64,000 nt of DNA from Gemmatimonadota bacterium (GTDB lineage Bacteria; Gemmatimonadota; Gemmatimonadetes; Gemmatimonadales; GWC2-71-9), in contig JAJCZX010000024.1 in the NCBI GenBank assembly GCA_029262195.1, positions 189,323 to 253,322 of the forward strand, given 5' to 3'. Positions 8,578 through 17,657 of the stretch are shown here, piece by piece (position 1 is the stretch's first letter; the number at the start of each line of letters is the position of its first letter). The notes beneath the pieces are model-generated. The model was not told the origin of the DNA. It searched no databases and saw nothing but the letters and a program-made list of their open reading frames with translations. The position numbers were made by a program, and so were the translations under genes.

Positions 8578-9042
8578 GTGTCGTGGTCGGGCCGGGCACT
8601 CGGGTTAATTGAGACCCGGGGGCTGGTGGGCGCAATTGAGGCATCTGATGCGGGTGCTAAAGCGGCAAACGTCCGGTTCCTCGGGCACGAGTACGCCGAT
8701 GCAGGACTCGTAACGGCCCTTTTTTCCGGTGATGTGGCTGCCGTGCGATCCGCTGTCTCGGCCGGGGCTGCAGCTGCGGAGCAGGTGGGGCAGTTGGTTT
8801 CCAGCCATGTAATCCCACAGCCGCACCAGGGTCTGGATGTGATCTCCGGTACGGGGAATTCCGCCGGTGACGCGACCTCGCCTCGACCTGCCATAAAGCC
8901 GGTTGGGCTTGAGGCGATGAAAGTTGTAGAACTTCGACAGGCTGCGCGTGCAGTTGATGACTTCCCAATAAAAGGGCGCCAACTCGCCCGTTCTGGTCGC
9001 GAGGAGATCCTCGAAGGGTTTCGCGAACTGGGCCTACTTTAG
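8578..9042 (+). CDS. BMC-H shell protein with C-terminal helical extension
   Basis: A 154-residue protein starting at GTG 8578. Residues about 6-90 are a BMC domain (ALGLIETRGLVGAIEASDAG, then SSHVIPQPHQ). A Pro/Ala linker leads to a tail of ~45 residues with VVELRQAARAVDDFPIKGRQLARSGREEIL cut across two helices. This resembles the small SAP/Rho-N type fold (LR-x-x-A-R ... G). The tail could anchor cargo or nucleic acid on the shell, which is inference. Three bases separate it from the first shell gene. Confidence 0.88.
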   Translation: MSWSGRALGLIETRGLVGAIEASDAGAKAANVRFLGHEYADAGLVTALFSGDVAAVRSAVSAGAAAAEQVGQLVSSHVIPQPHQGLDVISGTGNSAGDATSPRPAIKPVGLEAMKVVELRQAARAVDDFPIKGRQLARSGREEILEGFRELGLL

Positions 9043-9057
9043 GCGAGGACGGCTTAA

Positions 9058-10530
9058 GTGGACCGCGACCTGGAATCCGTTCAGCAGGCTAGAGACTATC
9101 TGAAAAGGGCTGATGCCGCAGCCCGTGCGTTTGCTAAAACCAGTCAGGCTGACGTTGATCGGATTGTCAAATCGGTGGGGGCTGCCTGCACCGAGGTAGC
9201 CGAACCGTTGGCCCGGGCGGCAGTAGAGGAATCAGGCATGGGGAACGTAACAGACAAAGTGGCCAAAAACCGTTTTTGTTCTGTAGACCTTGTCGATTAT
9301 ATCCTCCCCCTCAAAACCTGCGGTGTGATCCGGGAAGTTCCCGAAGCCGGGGTTACCGAACTGGCTGTTCCCATGGGGGTTGTTGCCGCCTTAATTCCGA
9401 CCACCAATCCGACTTCGACGGCGATCTACAAATCCCTTATTGCGATAAAGTCCAGGAATGCTGTGGTGATGTCGCCGCACCCGCGGGCCACGAGGTGTAT
9501 CGCTCAAACCGTGGAGGTGATCCGGGCTGCCTTGAAAAAGGAAGGCGCACCGGAAGACTTGGCTCTCTCAATGACAGTACCGACTCTGGAGGGCACGCGT
9601 GAATTGATGAGCCATAAGCTCACGGCCGTTATTCTGGCTACGGGAGGCTACCCCATGGTTCGTGCGGCGTACAGTTCGGGCAAACCAGCCTACGGTGTCG
9701 GCCCGGGCAATGTCCCTTCTATCGTCGAGCGCACGGCAAACATTGAGAAGGCGGTCGCGGACATCGTGGGTGGAAAGAGCTTTGACAACGGTGTCCTATG
9801 TTCGGCTGAAAATTCGCTGGTTTGCGACAGCCCCATCGAAGCTCAGGTCCGACGGGAACTTGCAAGGCAAAACGCATTCTTCGTTCGGGGCCCCGACCGC
9901 GACAAGTTGCTCGGCGCAATGAAAGATCCGCGCACCGGCGGGATCAGTGCCGAAGTAGTCGGCCAGTCGGCGGTATCCATCGCCACGATGGCGGGGATAC
10001 AGGTGCCGGCGAATGTGAGGGTGTTGGTCGTTGAGTGCGCCACGGTCGGTAAGGAAGAGTTTTTTTCCCGTGAAAAGTTGTCACCGGTTCTCGCATTTTT
10101 TGTAGAGGACGGATGGCGTCGCTGTTGCGAGCGCAGTATTGAACTGCTCCATTACGGTGGATTGGGACATTCACTGGCAATCCACAGTAACGACGAACAC
10201 GTAATACAGAAATTCTTCGAGGACAAACCTGCCTTCCGGATACTCGTAAACACAACTTCGTCACTCGGAGCGGTTGGCTGTACCACTGGTTTGGCCCCGG
10301 CGATGACCCTCGGCCCGGGGACGTGGGCAGGGTCGTCAACCAGCGACAACGTGACTCCACTTCATTTAATCAACATCAAGAGGCTGGCCCGCGAAGTACG
10401 ACCGTATGTATCCCCGCAGGCGGCCATCTCAAACAGTGGCAGAGTCGGCCAGTTTCCGGAGGTGCCCGCTGCTTCTGAAGTACAGAAAGCGGTCGATGCG
10501 TTTATGGCAGAACGGAGTCGGCGGCGCTAA
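9058..10530 (+). CDS. CoA-acylating aldehyde dehydrogenase of a microcompartment (PduP/EutE-like)
   Basis: A 490-residue NAD-dependent enzyme converting an aldehyde plus CoA to acyl-CoA. The catalytic Cys is residue 248 in SFDNGVLCSAENS. The nucleotide-binding stretch and VGPGNVPSIVE match the PduP/EutE group. The N-terminus (about 1-27) is an amphipathic helix-like segment. A hydrophilic linker then helix-like sequence ends the protein (SEVQKAVDAFMAERSRRR). Either could serve for encapsulation. The start is GTG and the stop overlaps the PduL ATG. The aldehyde-generating enzyme is not in the window. Confidence 0.92.
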   Translation: MDRDLESVQQARDYLKRADAAARAFAKTSQADVDRIVKSVGAACTEVAEPLARAAVEESGMGNVTDKVAKNRFCSVDLVDYILPLKTCGVIREVPEAGVTELAVPMGVVAALIPTTNPTSTAIYKSLIAIKSRNAVVMSPHPRATRCIAQTVEVIRAALKKEGAPEDLALSMTVPTLEGTRELMSHKLTAVILATGGYPMVRAAYSSGKPAYGVGPGNVPSIVERTANIEKAVADIVGGKSFDNGVLCSAENSLVCDSPIEAQVRRELARQNAFFVRGPDRDKLLGAMKDPRTGGISAEVVGQSAVSIATMAGIQVPANVRVLVVECATVGKEEFFSREKLSPVLAFFVEDGWRRCCERSIELLHYGGLGHSLAIHSNDEHVIQKFFEDKPAFRILVNTTSSLGAVGCTTGLAPAMTLGPGTWAGSSTSDNVTPLHLINIKRLAREVRPYVSPQAAISNSGRVGQFPEVPAASEVQKAVDAFMAERSRRR

Positions 10531-11567
10531 TGACCAATGAAGAACTGCAGGAACTGGCGCGACGAATCGCGGGCATTATTGAGAACAGAGGGTGGGTGCC
10601 GGCTCCCGTACGTCCTCCGGCCAGTCGTCCGTCTGCAGGTGATTTACCGGCGTGGGCGGGGGCGTCCCAGGATCTGGGCGATGTAGCACCTGGAAAGGCA
10701 TCAGGAGCGTCCACCAGGCATCGACCGGCATATCACGCAGTGACAGCGGCTAGCCGAGGTGCCGCAGCCGGTAGAGCGCCCTCTCCGTTGCCGGGGGGAA
10801 CCGGAGGACCGACCACGGGGCCTCTCAGAGGGATGGAAGTACCCGTCGCAATATCCAATCGTCATATCCATATTTGCCGCGAAAAATTCGAGACGCTGTT
10901 TGGGGTCGATGCATCTCCCGATCTGGATCGTGCCATCTCACAACCGGGACAATTTGCTGCGAAGCAAAAAGTCCGGGTCGTCGGACCGCGCGGTTCTATT
11001 GAGGGAGTGCGAATTGTTGGCCCGCTGAGGGATCACACCCAGGTGGAGTTGGCCGCCAGCGATTGTCGCAAATTGGGGATCGCGGCGCCGGTCCGTGATT
11101 CCGGTGTGGTGCAGGGAAGCGCCGGGCTGAAATTGGAAGGCCCCGCCGGGTCGGTCGAACTTTCACACGGTGCCATCATTGCAGCAGGTCATCTTCACCT
11201 CAGCCCGAAGGATTCTGAACGCCTGGGCTTGAAGGATGGACAGCGGGTTGATATCCTCGCAGGGAAAGGCGCCCGTTCGGCAACTCTCCACGGTTTTCTG
11301 GTCCGATGTGGCCCTACGCATTCTACGGAGGTCCATGTCGACACAGACGAGGCTCATGCGCTGGGTCTCAGTACGGGTGACATGGTGGCCGTCGTCGGAA
11401 AACCGAGCAAGACACCCCAGAAGAAGGGGAACAGACGCGATCTGGTCACTGAACGAGATGTGTCAGCGTTTGCCTCAAGGGGGGAGCAACTCACCGACGG
11501 TGGTCGGTACATCCTAACCCCTGCGGCACGGGACAGGGCCAAAGCACTGGGTATTTGGCGCGGTTAA
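10530..11567 (+). CDS. pduL: PduL-type phosphotransacylase with EutQ-like C-terminal tail
   Basis: A 345-residue enzyme that turns acyl-CoA into acyl-phosphate, regenerating CoA inside the compartment. Residues 1-21 (NEELQELARRIAGIIENR) form an amphipathic helix typical of encapsulation peptides. A Pro/Ala/Gly linker runs to about 100. The PduL domain follows with zinc-type His pairs H112/H114, H221/H223 and H269. Residues 303-343 (DLVTERDVSAFASRGEQ ... ILTPAARDRAKALGI) look like the N-terminal segment of EutQ. That tail is an unusual fusion. It overlaps the dehydrogenase by one base. Confidence 0.92.
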   Translation: MTNEELQELARRIAGIIENRGWVPAPVRPPASRPSAGDLPAWAGASQDLGDVAPGKASGASTRHRPAYHAVTAASRGAAAGRAPSPLPGGTGGPTTGPLRGMEVPVAISNRHIHICREKFETLFGVDASPDLDRAISQPGQFAAKQKVRVVGPRGSIEGVRIVGPLRDHTQVELAASDCRKLGIAAPVRDSGVVQGSAGLKLEGPAGSVELSHGAIIAAGHLHLSPKDSERLGLKDGQRVDILAGKGARSATLHGFLVRCGPTHSTEVHVDTDEAHALGLSTGDMVAVVGKPSKTPQKKGNRRDLVTERDVSAFASRGEQLTDGGRYILTPAARDRAKALGIWRG

Positions 11568-11568
11568 A

Positions 11569-11994
11569 ATGTTTGATGGAACCACCTCTGTAGAAGTCCA
11601 GGTTCGATACGCCGAAACCGACCAGATGGGAATAGTGTATCATGCACACTATCTGGTTTGGTGCGACGTTGCCCGGACTGATTTCCTCAAGAAAGCCGGG
11701 AGTAATTACGCAGAACTTGAGAAAACGGGGTTGAAACTGGCCGTCGTCGAAGCCAATGTTCGTTATAAGGAATCTGCGGTTTATGACGATCTTGTACGAA
11801 TCCAGTGTTGGCCGAGGGAACTTAGCCGCAGGACAATTGAGTTTGGTTATTTGATAGAGCGGGTTTCGGATAGCAAACGTCTAGCAACAGCCCGCACCAC
11901 AATGATCGCCCTTGATTCGAAAAATTCTTTGTCGACTATACCCCTGGAGGTTCGTGAAAAGTTGGCCGTCGTTAAGGATCCTGTGCGCGTTTAG
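11569..11994 (+). CDS. ybgC: YbgC/FadM-type acyl-CoA thioesterase
   Basis: A 141-residue single hot-dog-fold 4HBT thioesterase that hydrolyses short acyl-CoAs. The active-site region VRYAETDQMGIVYHAHYLVWCDVAR matches the YbgC motif with Asp and His-x-x-Tyr. It starts one base after pduL, so it is in the same operon. This allows a role in draining acyl-CoA, but ybgC is also a usual partner of envelope genes like those downstream. Confidence 0.88.
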   Translation: MFDGTTSVEVQVRYAETDQMGIVYHAHYLVWCDVARTDFLKKAGSNYAELEKTGLKLAVVEANVRYKESAVYDDLVRIQCWPRELSRRTIEFGYLIERVSDSKRLATARTTMIALDSKNSLSTIPLEVREKLAVVKDPVRV

Positions 11995-13996
11995 CGCCTT
12001 CCTTTTCTTCTTCACCAGTCCGTTGCAGGCTCAGGACGAGGCGCTGGTTGAGACTCTTTCACAACTCATGGGGCTGCAGGATACCCGGCGTTATGATGCT
12101 GGTGTTCTCAGGGATGCTGCGCGCCACCCCGATGCCATCGCACGCCGCCACGCCGCCCTCACGATGGGTCGCATTGGAGACCCCGCCGCTACGGTGTTTC
12201 TGGCGGAACTCCTCCTCGACTCGGATCCCAAAGTCCAGACCGATGCTGCATTTGCGATGGGTTTAATAGGTGACCTGGCGGGGTTCAGCCGTTTGCGGGA
12301 ATTCGTTCTCAATACAGTGGTTTCAAGGCAACATCGTGCACATGAGGAAGCTGTAACAGCCATCATGCTGATCGGTGGTACCGAGGCTACCGAATTCCTT
12401 CGTGAGTTTTTGAACCGGTTCTTACCCACCGTGCAAACAGTCGTCCCGGCCTCGGTCAAGCGCGGGCTTGTCGAAGCCTGGCGACTGGGAGACGGAATGC
12501 CTGTCGATCTCCTGCGTCGGTACCTGGATTCAGACGAAGGCGATGTACAATGGTCCGCGATTTATTCGCTGGCTAGAAATAGCGATTCCGAAGCAGCTGA
12601 CCTGTTGTTGGCGGCGACCGATTCCCCCATAGATTCAGTTCGCTACACTGCGGTTCGAGCCCTGACAGGTGCCTTTGCCGATTCCAGCGGACTGGACCGG
12701 AGGGCACTGGCAATTCGAGTGCGTCGTCTTGTCAATGATTCGGTCGCTCACGTCCGGGTCAACGCCTTGCGGGCCCTGGCTAGTTTCGGTAACCCGATTG
12801 ATGTTCCGGATGTGATCGACAGGGTTTCTGACAGGGATCCAAACGTGCGAGTCCAGGCCGCTACTGCTCTCGGGCAACTGGGTGGAAGCAAGGCGATTGA
12901 AACCCTGCTGGAGGGAGTGGACGCTCGGCTTTTTGCCGTGCAACGGGAGGCGCTGATTAGTCTGGCTCAGCTACCCGAGTCGGGAGTCATTACGGCTGTT
13001 TCCCCGTGGGTGAGTTCAGAGGATTGGTTGCAAAGAAACGTCGCTGCCAACGTACTGGGTATGGCAGGTGGGGACACCGCGCTGGCGTGGCTCGACTACC
13101 TCACTCAGGACCCGGACGGCCGCGTGGTTGCCGCAGCCCTGCAGGGGTTAATCAACGTTGATTCGGCGTACGGTACCGAACTGTCGCGTCAGTATGCCAC
13201 CCACCCGGATTTCGTCGTCCGTGCAATTGCTGCCAATCAGTTGGGGCTCTCCGACGATCCATCGGTCGTGAGTGTATTGGCGGAGTCCTTTAGGATCGCG
13301 TTGCGGGATGGCCAGTCGGACGCACGCATAGCGGTCGTGCGGGCGGTGGGGTCGATATCGCAGCGCGGAAACAGGCAGGCGCTCGCAGCAGACAATTTGT
13401 TTCTGAGGCGTTTCCCATCGTCAGATGACTACCTGGTAAGGCGAGCGGCAGCGGAGAAATTCCCTCTCGCTTCGGAGCGCTGGGGGCCCGAAAGACCCGT
13501 TGAGACCCACCGAGAAATGGGAGACTATCGCGATATCGTCAGGCGCCTGATTTTGCCCGCCGAAATTCGGGGTCAAAACCCGCGGGTCAAGATCGAGACC
13601 GATCGTGGAGAAATCGTTATCGAACTGTTCCCTGCCGATGCCCCATTGACCGTTCAGGCTTTCCTTGAGTACATCGAGTTGCGATCCCTCGATGCAGGGC
13701 GCTGGCACCGAGTCGTCCCGAACTTCGTACTCCAGGATGGGGATCCGCGAGGAGACGGTTGGGGAGGTCCCGACTATGTTCTCCGCGATGAAATAAACCG
13801 AAGGCGATACAACCGAGGAACTGTGGGTATGGCCCTCTCCGGGCCGGATACAGGGGGGTCCCAGTTCTTTATTGCCCACAGCGCGCAACCGCACCTAAAC
13901 GGGACCTATCCGGTGTTTGGCCGTGTAGAGGTTGGATACAATGTGATGGACCGCATCACGCGGGGTGACCGTATCCGACGAATCCGGAGAGAGTAG
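11954..13996 (+). CDS. Secreted HEAT-repeat protein with C-terminal cyclophilin-type PPIase
   Basis: A ~680-residue exported protein. The start was set at GTG 11954 because TGGAGG lies just before it and a signal peptide follows (FSAFLFFFTSPLQAQ). An upstream in-frame start at 11912 would lie deep inside ybgC. About 450 residues of HEAT-like helical repeats follow (LGMAGGD, AATALGQLGGSKAIETLL). Then comes a cyclophilin domain over the last ~145 residues (TDRGEIVIELFPADAPLTV, WHRVVPNFVLQDGDPRGDG, GSQFFIAHS). It likely isomerises prolyl bonds of envelope clients held by the repeats. Confidence 0.85.
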   Translation: MKSWPSLRILCAFSAFLFFFTSPLQAQDEALVETLSQLMGLQDTRRYDAGVLRDAARHPDAIARRHAALTMGRIGDPAATVFLAELLLDSDPKVQTDAAFAMGLIGDLAGFSRLREFVLNTVVSRQHRAHEEAVTAIMLIGGTEATEFLREFLNRFLPTVQTVVPASVKRGLVEAWRLGDGMPVDLLRRYLDSDEGDVQWSAIYSLARNSDSEAADLLLAATDSPIDSVRYTAVRALTGAFADSSGLDRRALAIRVRRLVNDSVAHVRVNALRALASFGNPIDVPDVIDRVSDRDPNVRVQAATALGQLGGSKAIETLLEGVDARLFAVQREALISLAQLPESGVITAVSPWVSSEDWLQRNVAANVLGMAGGDTALAWLDYLTQDPDGRVVAAALQGLINVDSAYGTELSRQYATHPDFVVRAIAANQLGLSDDPSVVSVLAESFRIALRDGQSDARIAVVRAVGSISQRGNRQALAADNLFLRRFPSSDDYLVRRAAAEKFPLASERWGPERPVETHREMGDYRDIVRRLILPAEIRGQNPRVKIETDRGEIVIELFPADAPLTVQAFLEYIELRSLDAGRWHRVVPNFVLQDGDPRGDGWGGPDYVLRDEINRRRYNRGTVGMALSGPDTGGSQFFIAHSAQPHLNGTYPVFGRVEVGYNVMDRITRGDRIRRIRRE

Positions 13997-16834
13997 GTGG
14001 CTCGATCCTTGGCATCGCGATCGACGATAGCAGTTCTGTTGCTGGTGGCAACGGCTCCCGTCCTCGAAGCGCAAATTCTTGGTCGTAACAAAATTCATTA
14101 TCGGGACTTCGAGTGGAGAGTCCTCCCGGGCGAGCACGTCGACCTTTATTTTTATCCTGAAGGGGACGAACTGGCCCGCGTGGCGCTCGCGTATTCGGAG
14201 GAAAGTTTTCACTACCTCGAGTCCAAGCTAGGACACTCCCCGACCCGGCGAGTGCCGCTCATCACCTACGCGTCACACGCTGACTTTGAACAGACCAACC
14301 TCCTCCCGTTCGTACCGCCCGAGGGTATTCTAGGGTTTACGGAATTCCTGAAACGTAGAGTGGCTCTTCCGTTTCGTGGCTCATATTCTCAATTCAGACA
14401 TACTCTGCGGCATGAGATGCTGCACTCGTTTCACGCTAGCATTCTCGTGGAAGTCTATCGGCATCATCCGCGCCGCGCCCGGCCGAGGTTTCCTCTCTGG
14501 TGGACCGAAGGGTTAGCTGAGTTTTGGTCTGAGGGCGAAAGTTCGTTGGACGAGATGTTTCTCAGGGCAATGACCGTGGAAGGGTTTTTGCCGACGATCC
14601 AACAGCTGAATTTCATGCGATCGTCGATAGCCTATCCTCTCGGGGGAATCTTGCACCGGTGGCTCGCCGCGAACTACGGCGAATGGCGGATTCAGGAACT
14701 GTATCACTCAATCTGGAAATACAGGACGTTCGAAGAAGCGTTGTCAGTTACTTACGGCGAATCGGTAGAGCAACTCAATGATCGGTTCCAGCACTTCATG
14801 CGGCAGAAATATTTTCCCACGGTTGCCAACAGGGACCCTCTCGCCGTTACGGCTACTCAGGTCGAGAGACTCGCGATTAGACCAGAGGTCTACGAGGTAG
14901 ACGACGAGGAGACGCCGCGATTCTTGTTTATCTCTCCATCGTCAGGTTACGTCGATATTGTTTCTGAAAACTGGGATGGTCATGATCGCCAGACAGTAGT
15001 GAGGGGCGAACGGAGTGCCGAGTTTGAATCTTTCCACCCCTTTGCCTCCAGACTTGATGTACGGGACCAGGTCGCCGCGTTTTCAAGCAAGTACCTCGAT
15101 CGCGATGCACTCTTCCTGGCGAATTTGAGAGACAACCAGATCGTTGGGCGCTATCAGTTCCCGAATCTTGTTTCGTTGTTTTCCCCCACCTGGGCACCGG
15201 ACGGCGAATCGGTCGTGTTTACGGGGCTCACTTTCTCCGGATATTCAGACCTTTACAGACTTCATCTTGAAGACGGAAGTCTCCAGCAACTTACGTTCGA
15301 TCGGTTCGAGGACCTCGACGCCAGTTTCTCTCCAGATGGAGAAAAATTGGTGTTTGCCTCCGACCGTACTGCAGCGGGCTCAGAAGGGGCGAAGAACCTG
15401 TTCGTAATGGACCTTGCCACAGGAGAGTTGCGACACCTCACCCACGGAACCTGGGTTGATCAGACTCCGCGCTGGGCCGAAAATGATCGCATTTACTATT
15501 CGTCCGATATGGAAGGCGTCTTCGATATCTTTTCGATCAATGAGGCAGGGGAGAGTCGCAGGGAGACCCAGACACTTTCTGGAGCCTTCGATCCGAATTA
15601 CGTCGGGGACCAGGGCGAATTGATGTTTGCCGGCTTTGATGAACGTCTGAGTTGGTCCATCTACCGCCAACCGCTCATGGATCACTCCGACTCGGCTCAG
15701 ACCGTTTTTGCCGTCACTCAGGGCGAGGAACCGGACGAAGAGTGGGCATGGCCGGAACTGACTGAATCAGATTACTCGCGCACTGATCCTACTCCGTACG
15801 AACAACGATACACCCTTGATTTTGCTGCAGCCGGCGGGTCTCTCACCCCTGGTGTCGGGAGTTCCCAGGGCTTGCTGTTGGTCTTTTCAGATATTCTGAG
15901 CGACAACATCTTCGCGACGAATATCTCCTCCTTCCAGGGCAACGGTATTGGCGGATTCATTGACAACTTCAGCGGGTCAATCGGCTATTTGAACCAGAAG
16001 AACCGTCTCAACTGGGGTGGAGGTGCCTTCAGGACCCGCGGTCTGTTCCTTGAGGGAGACAACCAAAACGTATTCGACGAGACGACCTACGGTGGGTTCC
16101 TGGTGGCCCGTTGGCCCTTCGACAGGTTCCAAAGGCTGGAAACACAATTCCGATTGGAGCGGTCCGACCGACTAGATTTTTTCGGAGGACCTGCTCTCAG
16201 TCCTCGGCGAATAGGCGTGATCGCCACAAATGTGGTTTCATACGTCAGGGACAATACCCTGTGGTTGATGACTGGCCCCATCGATGGTCAACGTACAACT
16301 CTGACCTTTCAGGTGGCAAACGACATTTCCAATGCGCGGTTCGACTCCTGGACCGTGGCTCTCGACAACCGCCGTTACTTCAGAATCGCTTCCCAATCGA
16401 CGTACGCTGTGCGGGTGGTCGGGTATTTCGCCAGCGGTCAGATTCCGCGCCGAGTTACTGTTGGCGGGTCGCTCGGGTTACGGGGCTATCCTCGGAGAAC
16501 CGGTGTCTCCGGATCCAGGGCTCTGTTGATCAACCAGGAAATAAGATTTCCGCTCACTCAGTTTCTGACCCTCGGTTTCCCGTTCGGTAACCTGAGGTTC
16601 CCGAGTGTTCAAGGCGCGTTGTTTGCCGACGTTGGGGGCGCGTGGTTGCCGCAGTCACAAAACCGCGCCTTGTTGGGGAGTGCCGGGGCCGGTTTCAGAA
16701 TGCCCATATTGTTCCCTCTGATTCTCAGGCTCGATTTTGGGTACCGATTTGATTTCGGAGACATCTCCGGCTACGGGCTTCCCCCGAGGACGGGACGCAA
16801 GTTCGTCGATTTCTTCGTCGGAGTGAATTACTGA
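13997..16834 (+). CDS. Outer-membrane protein: MA-type peptidase + PD40 repeats + beta-barrel
   Basis: A 945-residue protein starting at GTG directly after the previous stop. It has a signal peptide (LLLVATAPVLEAQ), then a gluzincin-like peptidase domain with HEMLH at residues 139-143 and a downstream Glu in WWTEGLAEFW (171). Residues about 300-560 hold PD40/TolB-like propeller repeats (FSPTWAPDGESVVFTG, FSPDGEKLVFASD). The last ~330 residues have beta-barrel strands and the BamA-like GGSLGLRGYPRR, ending in VDFFVGVNY with a terminal aromatic. It is probably surface-linked. The substrate is unknown. Confidence 0.82.
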   Translation: MARSLASRSTIAVLLLVATAPVLEAQILGRNKIHYRDFEWRVLPGEHVDLYFYPEGDELARVALAYSEESFHYLESKLGHSPTRRVPLITYASHADFEQTNLLPFVPPEGILGFTEFLKRRVALPFRGSYSQFRHTLRHEMLHSFHASILVEVYRHHPRRARPRFPLWWTEGLAEFWSEGESSLDEMFLRAMTVEGFLPTIQQLNFMRSSIAYPLGGILHRWLAANYGEWRIQELYHSIWKYRTFEEALSVTYGESVEQLNDRFQHFMRQKYFPTVANRDPLAVTATQVERLAIRPEVYEVDDEETPRFLFISPSSGYVDIVSENWDGHDRQTVVRGERSAEFESFHPFASRLDVRDQVAAFSSKYLDRDALFLANLRDNQIVGRYQFPNLVSLFSPTWAPDGESVVFTGLTFSGYSDLYRLHLEDGSLQQLTFDRFEDLDASFSPDGEKLVFASDRTAAGSEGAKNLFVMDLATGELRHLTHGTWVDQTPRWAENDRIYYSSDMEGVFDIFSINEAGESRRETQTLSGAFDPNYVGDQGELMFAGFDERLSWSIYRQPLMDHSDSAQTVFAVTQGEEPDEEWAWPELTESDYSRTDPTPYEQRYTLDFAAAGGSLTPGVGSSQGLLLVFSDILSDNIFATNISSFQGNGIGGFIDNFSGSIGYLNQKNRLNWGGGAFRTRGLFLEGDNQNVFDETTYGGFLVARWPFDRFQRLETQFRLERSDRLDFFGGPALSPRRIGVIATNVVSYVRDNTLWLMTGPIDGQRTTLTFQVANDISNARFDSWTVALDNRRYFRIASQSTYAVRVVGYFASGQIPRRVTVGGSLGLRGYPRRTGVSGSRALLINQEIRFPLTQFLTLGFPFGNLRFPSVQGALFADVGGAWLPQSQNRALLGSAGAGFRMPILFPLILRLDFGYRFDFGDISGYGLPPRTGRKFVDFFVGVNY

Positions 16835-16922
16835 TTCAGGGCCCGCAGCCTGTCTGTACAGTTTTGTGGTTATGTTTGATTGTTCTGAACAACGAATGTA
16901 AGCAGTGCCACAGACAGGAAAG

Positions 16923-17657
16923 ATGAAGCGGACCGAAGGTCTTCCAACACAACCCGGGTTCAGGCGTGTTCTCGCTGCCACCACAGTTGTTCTTTTGGCG
17001 CTGTCCGGGTGCCAGAAAGAATTTCTGGCGATATCTCCTGGTGGACTGACGCCCCTCGATCGGGAAACAGTGGAGCAGTGGATTGACGGGATGGGCTTGT
17101 CGCAAAACCGGCTCGTTAGAATCCGACCGTGGAGGTACGACAACGATAGGGGCGGGGCGTCCGGACGAGCGGTTGTCCGTTTGGTTGCGCCGGATTCCAT
17201 GCGTTTCGATTTTCGCGCTCCATTCGGCAAATCCGGTGCCGCTGTGATTGTGGGCGACGGAGCTCTCTGGGCTCACCCCGAAGGTGATTTTGGCCCGCTC
17301 ATTCGGATTGCTCCTGTTTTTTGGGCTGCACTTGGTCATCCGCTCCAACCACCCCCGGGAGTTGCGTTTTCTGGCCTGGTGACGGCGACCGAGCGGGTGT
17401 GGAGCTACGGCTACCTGGGTGACACGTTGACGTTTATCGCCGAAGGAGATCCGGTGAGGCGGTTCAGAGGAGAGATGCGCAGAGACGGACGCACATTTGC
17501 TCTGAGCACATTGAAGTACGATTCCGCGACCGGGCTGCCGACGGAAGCCACTGTAGATTTCCCTATGGACCCCGGTAGATTTAAGTTCGAGATACAGTCG
17601 ATCGAAGACGGAGCTGTTTTTGCTGAAGATATCTGGAACGAACCTTCGGATCGCTAG
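16923..17657 (+). CDS. Lipoprotein, LolB/DUF4292-like
   Basis: A ~244-residue lipoprotein with hydrophobic core VLAATTVVLLALSGC (lipobox LSGC). The start was taken at ATG 16923, but GTG 16905 is also possible. The mature part has the pattern of periplasmic lipid-binding half-barrels (SMRFDFRAPFGKSGAAVIVGDGALW). It overlaps lptE by 38 bases, so a role in outer-membrane biogenesis is plausible. A 9-bp inverted repeat (CCTGTCTGT 16849-16857 / ACAGACAGG 16910-16918) spans the leader and its 3' arm covers the ribosome-site region. Confidence 0.68.
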   Translation: MKRTEGLPTQPGFRRVLAATTVVLLALSGCQKEFLAISPGGLTPLDRETVEQWIDGMGLSQNRLVRIRPWRYDNDRGGASGRAVVRLVAPDSMRFDFRAPFGKSGAAVIVGDGALWAHPEGDFGPLIRIAPVFWAALGHPLQPPPGVAFSGLVTATERVWSYGYLGDTLTFIAEGDPVRRFRGEMRRDGRTFALSTLKYDSATGLPTEATVDFPMDPGRFKFEIQSIEDGAVFAEDIWNEPSDR

